DNA from: Lates calcarifer
Taxonomy: Eukaryota > Chordata > Actinopteri > Centropomidae
Assembly: GCF_001640805.2 (NCBI RefSeq)
Contig: NC_066838.1
Span: 1,613,530 to 1,677,529, forward strand
Direction of reading: 5' to 3'
Length of the DNA stretch: 64,000 nucleotides
In this document: one piece after another, positions 48,812 through 57,500 of the stretch
How positions within the stretch are numbered: the stretch's first letter is position 1
Layout of the letters: each line of letters begins with the position of its first letter
The notes under the pieces: model-generated
The model's database searches: none
Seen by the model: only the letters and a program-made list of their open reading frames with translations
What the model was told of the DNA's origin: nothing
Position numbers and translations under genes: made by a program

Positions 48812-49804
48812 AGGTGCATTCAGAAAGTATTCAGACCCATTTTCATTGTTCAATGTTATGTTGTAAAGGAAATGCTGAAGTAGTAGTATTCAGATCTTTT
48901 GCTATGGCACTTGAAATTTAGCTCAGGTTCCTCCAGTTTCTCTTGATTTACTTTAAAATGTTTCTACACCTTGACTGGAGACCAAAGGAACTTTCTGCAG
49001 GGTTTATAGACATGATTGTGTCAAGGTACAGATCTGGGGAAGACTACAAAAAAATTTGGATGCATTAAAGGTCACCTTTCTTACCAAGGCTGTCTCCCCC
49101 CGATTGCTCTGTTTGGCTGGGTGGCTGGCTCTGGTTGTTCAGCTTCTTCCATTTGCCATTGTGCTCTGGGGAACCTTCAGTGCAGCAGGAAAATGTTTTT
49201 GTATTCTTCCCCAGACCTGTACCTTGGCACAATCTTGTCTCTGAGCTCTGCAGACATGTCCTTTGACCTCAAGGTTTGGTTTTTGCTCTGATATGCATTG
49301 TCAGCTGTGAGACCTTATGTAGACAGGTCTGTGCCATTGAATTTACCACAGGTGGATTCCAATCAAGGTGTCGAAACATCTCAAAGATGACTAGATGATT
49401 ATATTACAATATTTACAGAGAGAGACCCAACAATTCCCACCATGAGCAGCACTATATATACTGAGTGTAGGGTTAGGACTGATTTATCTATCGTAATTTC
49501 CGGACTATTGAGCGCACCCTGACTATACGCCACACCCATTAAATTTAAAAAGAAAAAAAAAAAGTATATATACAGGCCGCACTTGTCTATAAGCCGCAGG
49601 TGTCTAAATGTTTTTGCGGCATGAAGCTCGTTAGCCCGTAAAAATCTATAAATTAGCCGCATCATTGTTTAAGCCACAAGTTTCAAAGCATGTGAAAAAA
49701 GTAGCGGCTTATAGTCCGGAAATTACGGTATTTATTTAGCATAAAGCTGCAACATAACGCAATGGTCAAGTGAAGAAGTCTGAATACTTTCTGAATACAC
49801 TGTA
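48812..49804. mobile_element. Tc1-like transposon, internally deleted
   Basis: The left terminus GTGCATTCAGAAAGTATTCA (48815-48834) and right terminus GTCTGAATACTTTCTGAATA...CACTGTA (49778-49804) are inverted repeats of a common fish Tc1 family. Between them lie family landmarks such as GGAAGACTACAAAAAAATTT and CCACAGGTGGATTCCAATCA. No intact transposase remains. A 242-bp element is nested inside. Confidence 0.85.
49489..49730. mobile_element. 242-bp inverted-repeat MITE nested in copy 1
   Basis: 20-bp terminal inverted repeats: TATCGTAATTTCCGGACTAT at the left; reverse complement of the right end is TACCGTAATTTCCGGACTAT (19/20). Copy 2 of the duplication lacks it, giving an empty-site comparison. 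A TA target site fits Tc1/mariner mobilisation. Internal GCCGC/GCGGC words pair extensively. Confidence 0.85.
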
Positions 49805-50354
49805 TGTTCAGGAGTCCCTCAGGGTTGGTCAGGAGGGTTCGGCCGTGCTCCAAAATAAAATCTCTTCCTCTGAATCCCTGGGACCTCCAGTCCATCCATC
49901 TGTAAGACCATTGCACCCACCCCAACCCACCCCAACTCTAAACCTCCACCACTATCCACCACCACCTCCCTTTTTCAAAGATCCTGTTATATAACCTTAC
50001 AAAAACAAGTGTGGCAACTGTTACTGGTAATTACACTTCAATCTAAAAGTATTAGGCTAGTAAGAGACATGCTGATCCTCAAATGTCAAGAATAATAGAA
50101 GACAATAAACTGTACACTGTAGTTCTCTCAGTCCGTTTCATTTCTTGTTATCACTTGAAATGGTGGAATGAAAAAAACATGATTTGCCTCAAAATCTGTA
50201 TCATTCATACAAGCTTGTACAGGTAGGTGTTAAAACACTTATGCAATGCAATACGTCTGCCTTCTATAATTTGATATCATCTCTCTTAAGGCTTAATTTT
50301 GCCAAAACCTCTGCCCAACAATCATCTTTGAGTTGAAACATCTCAAAGATGACT

Positions 50355-50450
50355 CAGTTCAATTCAATTTTATTTATATAGCACTGAAACACAACAAAAG
50401 TTATCTCAAGGCACTTTTCATATAGAGCAGGTCTAGACCATACTCTTTAC
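50355..50450 (+). repeat. teleost retroposon tail
   Basis: TTCAATTCAATTTTATTTAT, then TATAGCACTGAAACACAAC and GGCACTTTTCATATAGAGCA match, in opposite orientation, the copy at 60496-60600. It is a very abundant fish repeat. Confidence 0.8.
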
Positions 50451-51178
50451 ATTACTATATTTACAGAGAGAGACCCAACAGTTCCCACCATGAGGAGCAC
50501 TATATATACTGAGTGTAGGGTTAGGGTTAGGACTGATTTATTCATCAATCTATTTATCATAAAGCTGCAACATAACGCAATGGTCAAAACAGTGAAGAAG
50601 TCTGAATACTTTCTGAATGCACTGTATGTTGAGGAGTCCCTCAGGGTTGGTCAGGAGAGTCAGGCTGTGCTCCAAAATAAAATCTCTTCCTCTGAATCCC
50701 TGGGACCTCCAATCCATCCATCTGTAAAACCATTGCACCCACCCCAACCCACCCCAACTCTAAACCCTCCACCCCTATCCACCACCACCTCCCTTTTTCA
50801 AAGATCCTGTTATATAACCTTACAAAAACAAGTGTGGCAACTGTTACTGGTAATTACACTTCAATCTAAAAGTATTAGGCTAGTAAGAGACATGCTGATC
50901 CTCAAATGTCAAGAATAATAGAAGACAATAAACTGTACACTGTAGTTCTCTCAGTCCGTTTTATTTCTTGTTATCACTTGAAATGGTGGAATGAAAAAAA
51001 CATGATTTGCCTCAAAATCTGTATCATACAATCATACAAGCTTGAACAGGTAGGTGTTAAAACACTTATGCAATACAATACATCTGGCTTCAATAATTTG
51101 ATATCATCTCTCTTAAGGCTCAGTCACGGGTTTATTCTTCCTTTGTGGCTGTATCTCCTCCCTCCCTGTACTCCCCCA

Positions 51179-51184
51179 TATAAA
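51179..51184 (+). promoter_or_regulatory. TATA box of the glutamate-receptor gene
   Basis: TATAAA sits in the context CCCCCATATAAACCCCC. Transcription should start about 25-32 nt downstream (around 51209-51213). The spliced non-coding exon that follows supports it. Confidence 0.6.
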
Positions 51185-51208
51185 CCCCCACTACATTCTG
51201 CTGCACAC

Positions 51209-51323
51209 AGACCTCCACACTGGCCATTTGCAAGACTTGTTGTGAATTCCTGAAACATTTTTCTGGAGTTTTCCCTCCTGTTAAGTCAAAGTTTTCATCT
51301 GCACTGCACCTGACATAACTGAG
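51209..51323 (+). other. non-coding first exon (5' UTR) of the glutamate-receptor gene
   Basis: The sequence between the TATA box and the donor CTGAG|GTAAGG (51324) contains no ATG in a useful frame. The next exon has acceptor TCATTTTTAG at 51520, 11 nt before the start codon, so a spliced leader is required. The 5' border is estimated. Confidence 0.55.
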
Positions 51324-51531
51324 GTAAGGAAACTCTTGCTAAATAGAATACTGTGACTTATTTTTTCCACACATACAGTGTTTTTTTAGTATCCTTCTAT
51401 AGTAGAGTATAACGTAATCAAGCTTATCTAACTGAAAATGTTATGCTCATGGTTAGATGACATCTGAAATTAGGGCCAATACCTATGTTTAAAGAAATGT
51501 CTAATTCATGTCATTTTTAGGTTGTGGCAAC

Positions 51532-51595
51532 ATGAAAGGCAGCACTTCTTTAGTCCTCTGTGTGGTAGCTGTGACTGCATGGCTATTCACTTCAG
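51532..51595 (+). CDS. KBP coding exon 1: signal peptide
   Basis: It encodes MKGSTSLVLCVVAVTAWLFT then Ser, a hydrophobic secretion signal, plus one base of the next codon. Donor CAG|GTAAGA. It is followed by an intron of 3.1 kb. Confidence 0.88.
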
Positions 51596-54500
51596 GTAAG
51601 ACTAATACACACAACATGGCACTGCAACACATGGTGAAATGTGATTCATTTAGATCAAGGTCATGAAACATTCTGTCATGATTCATGTTTTTGTTGCAGA
51701 TCATAGTCTTCATTTATTAGCCACTACGTGATGTGCTGGAACACATGAAAAACCCAATCAGGGCAAAACACCACATTTTTTACTGCAGTAATAAGTGTTG
51801 TTTTTGCCAAAGAGATATCCAAAGTTGTTGAACTATTTTAACTTCCTGCCTTGAAGTGGTCAAAAAAGAATATCAGGCTTGCTATGTGGTGCCTTTGTTC
51901 CCCTAAGGCCACGTGGATCTGTTTGAACAAACACAGTGGCCACTGTTTTTTTGTTATTTTAGTTCTGCAGAGTTTTCCTTGAAGCATGACTGCTGCAAGA
52001 TTGTGTTAGAAGAAACAATACCAGTGACTTCAAATTCAGTGACCAGAGCCAAAGAACAATGTGCCCCTATTCAGTACTGTACAATATGCAGTTTGTATGC
52101 CTGAAATTAGCAATCAACCCAATCAGCATTAACCTGTAAGTCAGTAATGATGTGAAATGATAGATTAACAAGCTAACTTAATTCTGATGTTGATTTATGT
52201 GCACTGTGCCAAATAAGTAAAAAAAATGTTTTTTTTACTAAGTTCAAAATGTAACTAAGTCTGTTATTAGCATGTGGCAAAACTGTGTCACACATTACTG
52301 AGTGGTTTTCATCTGCATGATGTCAACTTTTAATGCTTATACCACAGCATTGTTGCTATCTTTATACTTGTGATCTGTATAGTAAGAGATTTGGGGGTGG
52401 GGCTGATTATTTCAAACCAGTGTCCCTTGGAGTTCACAATGGACACGCACCTCCTGATTTACTTCCAAATGGAAAAGTCCAGTGTCAGTGCAAGAAGCAG
52501 TGTCTCCTTTATGTAGCAAAAGCAGAAAGTAAAGGTGTAGAGGTTACTTTTCAGGTCAAGGTTTGTATTCTGCCAAAGAACTGCAATTACTATTTTGCTT
52601 AATTAATTAAAAACACACACACAACATTTCTGTAAACTTAACCATGCACAAATATATATGTTGGGGGGGCTAGACAGTGTATGGTTGATGTGCAGATTTG
52701 AGGAGGTAGATAAAAATGCTAATTATGCTAATCAGCACATTCATGACGTCATTGTGATGTATTTGCATTCCGCAAATTCAGTGTTGGCCAGTGCCCTTTA
52801 TTTGCTTCTGTCCTCTGTGCTCACATACCCAGTATTTTAATACACCAGAATTCCCATTGAAGCTGTTCTCATGTACGTTTTTCTGTTTCTGTTGTCAGAC
52901 AATAGAACAAATCTGACATAGTGAATATAAGGTGGCCCATTAAGGCTATATGTGAACCAGCATCACTTCCAAGACATTTCCAAGCTGCTGCTCTGCATGC
53001 TGAAATCCATTCTTTATGTGAAACAATAGTCATCATTGTTTCTTCGAGCTCTAGTTCAGCTGGGGCTGTTCTGTGTGGAATTTCTATGTTCTGTGTGGGT
53101 TCTCTCTGGGTACTCCAGCTTCCTCCCATAGTCCAAAGACATGCAGGTTAGGTTAACTGTGACTCTAAATAACCTGTAGGTGTGAATGTGAGTGTGAATG
53201 GTTGTTTGTCTATATGTGTTGGTCCTGCAATTGACTGGTGATCTGCACGGGGTGTACCCTGCCTCTCAGCCAATGACAGCTGGAATAGACTCCATCACCC
53301 CCACAACCCTTAACGGATAAGTGGAGTAAATAATGGATGGATGGATGTTTCTTTTATCAATGACCATTCCAGCCTTTTACTCATACAGTCACTATCATCA
53401 TAATTGCAACTTGCCAAATTTGCAAATTAACAACATATCCTCATTACGTTAATAGATGTTTTCCTCAAAACTTCACTATTTGGTATTTGGATTTTTTATA
53501 TAATATTTTCTATTTTAAGTTTAATTTATACTTTATACTGTTTCTGTCAAACATTTTTATGAGTCAACGTACACCACAAAAGCTCTGGGCTCTGCCCATT
53601 AAAGTTTCACTCAGCCAATGACATAATGTCCTCCTCCAGTACAGCACTGTCTCTGCATACTGTCTGCAGAGTTAATGTTCAGCCCTGTGCCAGCCAGCTC
53701 TGGCTGACCTATGAGATGGGGTCACGCCCCCAAACCATTCTTCACACTTGACTCTTTCCCCACTAGCCCTGCTGGACTGCTGGAGTCCTATCAAAGCACA
53801 GAGGGGACATCATCCACTGTGGCAGCATCCCATTTCTCACCAGTAGAGGGGCTACCGCCTTGCTGTGGTCCAGAAAGCACTGTGATAAATCAATTAACCA
53901 TGTGGGGGAGGACTCTGAACTGACAGGCATCTCCGCAGATTCTAGGTCCTGCCATCTTCTCTAGAGGAGGCTGATGGGGTGTCATGGGCTTTATATGACC
54001 CAACCGGGCCTGCCTTTGTTATTGTATGCAGTTATGAAGAACTTGCACCACTGGCATCTCTGCTTAACCCACCCCCCCGTCTCCCCACCCCCTTCTCTGA
54101 TTGACCCTGGCAGGGCATGTTAGGGCCTGTTGGACATGCTGCAAATGCCATTGGTCACAGTTACAGCAAAAGGAAAACAACTCTGAGTGTCATGGGTAAT
54201 GTCAGAATATGGGGTGGGGAGTTCAAAAACAACAGCAGAAGACATCCTTAAGGACAGGCCCCCTCTTTGCTCTCCCCATTTATGCCCCCCCCACCTTTCC
54301 CACAACACCACTACCACCACCACCCTCCCTCCCCGTTGTACCTTGCAACTGTCCACTCACTATGGAGCCCTTTTCTCAGATCTCCTGAAAAACAGCCGGG
54401 CAACAAGACTATCATTGTCCTCTGCTGGCTGTTTGGCTTATTTACTGCTGTGGCAGTGAGAAAAATTCATGAAGGGGACTAAAAGCAACAATATGCTTCA

Positions 54501-57500
54501 TTAGGCTTTCAGAGGCCGCTCTGCACATAAGCTTGTAGACATGAAAACCAAACCACTAATCAGCCAAAGAAGTGGCTTAGGCTAAATAATCTCATCTTTG
54601 TGCTAATGCTTGATCATGTTGACTTGCCTCATTACAGGAATCCAGAATTTATTGTGGTGCTTGTTTTTCCATTCTAGATGCCAAGGAGTTATCCATCACC
54701 ACTATAAAGGTATTGTTTCTTTGTGCTGCTCTTTAGAGTAGAATACCAAGGTGGCAGTGGCCTTGTGCAGCTATGAAACCTTGGTTCACAACACTATATT
54801 ACCCAAAGTTTGTAGTTTTCCCATCATATCTATCAGTAATAAATAAATAACATCTTAGCCAGATTTTCCTTTTTAAACAATCATCCTATGCAATTAAGCA
54901 GTTGGGGGCAGTATATTAGCATGAGGTAAGGTAACCAGCACATTCTGAACAAACCCTAATAACAATGAAAAGTTTTAATGAGAAACTAACAGAGGTTGTG
55001 GCTGTCATGACTTAAACTGCTCTGACTGAAATATAAACATAACAGTAACCTTGTCAGCCCCCCCCACACCAAATTTACACCATACTGTGATTTGCCCCCT
55101 AGCAGATCAACTTATTAATCCACAAAGTAAAAAGCACAAAGTAACAGTTTAGTGTGCTGACAACACCACTCACACACAGCTTCTTGATTTTTACAGTTTG
55201 ACTTCTGAGTCCAACTTTCACCTCCTGAACCAACCATTACCATTATTACCAATACATTAGGTGTGCTCACTTTCACTTACCCAAATAAAGTGGTTTAGAT
55301 GATCTGGATAAACTGTTGGTTTATTTACAACCCATCTGATTGTCTGACCATTTGTGTTTCTTATTCTGGCTGAGTTATTTTGTAGCTCACTGTGTTACCA
55401 GATCTCAACAACTTTGGTGGGTATTCCAAGTTGTATGCTGCAAAAACTGCCATCTTATTGAGTCCTTTCTGTCAAATGAAACAATTTTCTAGTTGAGTGA
55501 GGCAACCTGCTCCCTGTTACCTAAATCAACTTGTTTTTCAAGAAATATGAATCTGCATCTTAAAACAAGAACCTCAGGAAATTAATCAGGAATAAACAGA
55601 AATATTCCTACTGACCTGAGCAACTGTATCTCTTGTTTTAAGAAAAGCATACTTTAAGGACTCATATTGAAAATTTATTCTGGTGTAAAAGACAGAATTA
55701 TCCTTTCAGTGGGTAGAAGGACATGAGAGGGACATAAAAAGCTCTACTTTGATGCATTTGCAGTTCAGTTCTTTGTATGATTATGCAGAAAGTTTGAAAG
55801 TAACAACCTTTCTAGGTATTTCTGTTTCAGTTAATTGAAAATTCAGCCTTCGTGTAGTCATCTGCTGAATGTAGATTTGAACTTGAACCTGATTTGGCAC
55901 CCTTAGACTGCTACCTCTTCCCCAAAATGAAGATGGAGCTAAGGATGGTCACAGTTTTGACAGTGATGATGATATCATCACTATTGTGGACTGTTTTCAC
56001 AGACAGTGGTGACTTGCAATTTTCAATTAACCAAATCAGAAATACCACAAAAGTTAACTTCAAACTCTCATAATCACTCAAAGAGTTGATTACACATCTT
56101 GAGATTTTTTTGTAACTAAATCACCATGTTGCACTAATGAAAACATGAGTTATAAGATTTTCATTCAAAAGCAGTAGCCTGATTGGTATCTGATATTGAT
56201 ACCCTCCTTTTTAAAGTATATATCCTGTACATTTTTGAAGCATATCACCTTTGCTGCTGCCTCAGCCTCTCCACAGTGATCCCTCACACTCCCCTTTAGA
56301 AATCAGGTTATTTGTTATCTACTTGTTTCTTCAGCAAGACCCTTACACCATGAGCAAAGGCTCTGAGCTGGAGGGCTACTGCATCGACCTAATCTCTGAG
56401 CTGTCCAAGAAGCTGGGTTTCAAGTACAAACTGCACCTGGTGAAGGACAACCGCTACGGATCCATGGACTCCAGCGGCAACTGGAATGGCATGATTGGTG
56501 AGATCATCAGGGGGGTAAGTCAGAGACTGTAACTTTACTGACTTAAAATGTAACACAGTCACTACATGTACAGCATGTACAGTGAATAGTGTGATTTTCT
56601 ATTATGTAAAATAATGCTCTATGGTTGTTGGTTTTGCAACCATGTGCCTGTTTTCAGGTCTCAAAATTCTATTGACCAAATATTAGAGAGCTGACACATT
56701 GTCATGTTAATTTGAGTATATTGATATTTCTTTTAGTATATTTCTAATCTTATGACCAGTAAAGAAACTCAAAATTTATCAAAAGTATATCCTTAGGCCT
56801 GCATATCTTTACCATGTGGGGTCCAGGAACAGATGCTGTATTCAAGCACTGTCAGACTGGTTATTAAAATAACAGTAAACTACAACTATAGGTGTAATGG
56901 TCTTATCGACGATAACAGTAGCAATGATATCAGCACCAGATATCATTTATAACCCTAATAATACTAATAATAATGTTTTGTGTGTATGCTATGTGTGCCT
57001 ATATTGTCCATCAGGAGGCTGACCTGGCTGTGGCCTCGCTGACCCTCACTGCAGTCAGAGAGCAGTTTGTGGACATGACCACCCCGTTCATGCAAACAGG
57101 AATTGGCTTCATCCTGCACAAAGACTTGGCCTCTGAAGAGAGCACTTTCAGCCTGCTGTCACCCTTTTCCACCGACACGTGGGTTGGCATCCTCATCGCA
57201 TTCCTGCTAACAGGTCTCTGCATATTCCTGGTGGGCAGGTAGGTGCACGCTTCAAAACATTCCTGTAAAAAACGGTTGGCTGATATTACATCTATATCCA
57301 CAGTAACTACCAGGACACAGAGGTCATGTCCTTAGTACTGTTTCTAGGAAAAAGGCATATAAAGGCATGAGAAGGAATTACAAGCATCCCTCCCCAGAAT
57401 ATGACTGGGGCCCAGGAATGATCATCTGTATGAAGTGACGGTTGTTATTTCTTGTTGAAAAATATTACTAAGTGGTCAAAATAGAACTAACAGGTACAAT

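Larger units (their letters stand above)
49373..51120 (+). repeat. near-tandem duplication (copy 1 49373-50293, copy 2 50335-51120)
   Basis: Both copies start GAAACATCTCAAAGATGACT and end ATCATCTCTCTTAAGGCT, and are nearly identical in between except for insertions. Copy 1 carries a 242-bp inverted-repeat element (49489-49730). Copy 2 carries an approximately 95-bp retroposon tail (about 50355-50450). Without these, both are about 0.68-0.69 kb. The duplicated unit includes the right end of the Tc1 element and about 490 bp of flanking sequence. Confidence 0.92.

Noticed and set aside
49770..50918. Two similar ORFs starting MKKSEYFLNTLYV-like
   Set aside because: They arise from the duplicated segment and begin in a Tc1 terminal repeat; similarity reflects the DNA duplication.
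52333..52602. 89-codon ORF in the receptor intron
   Set aside because: No splice context, no recognisable similarity and no codon-use signal.
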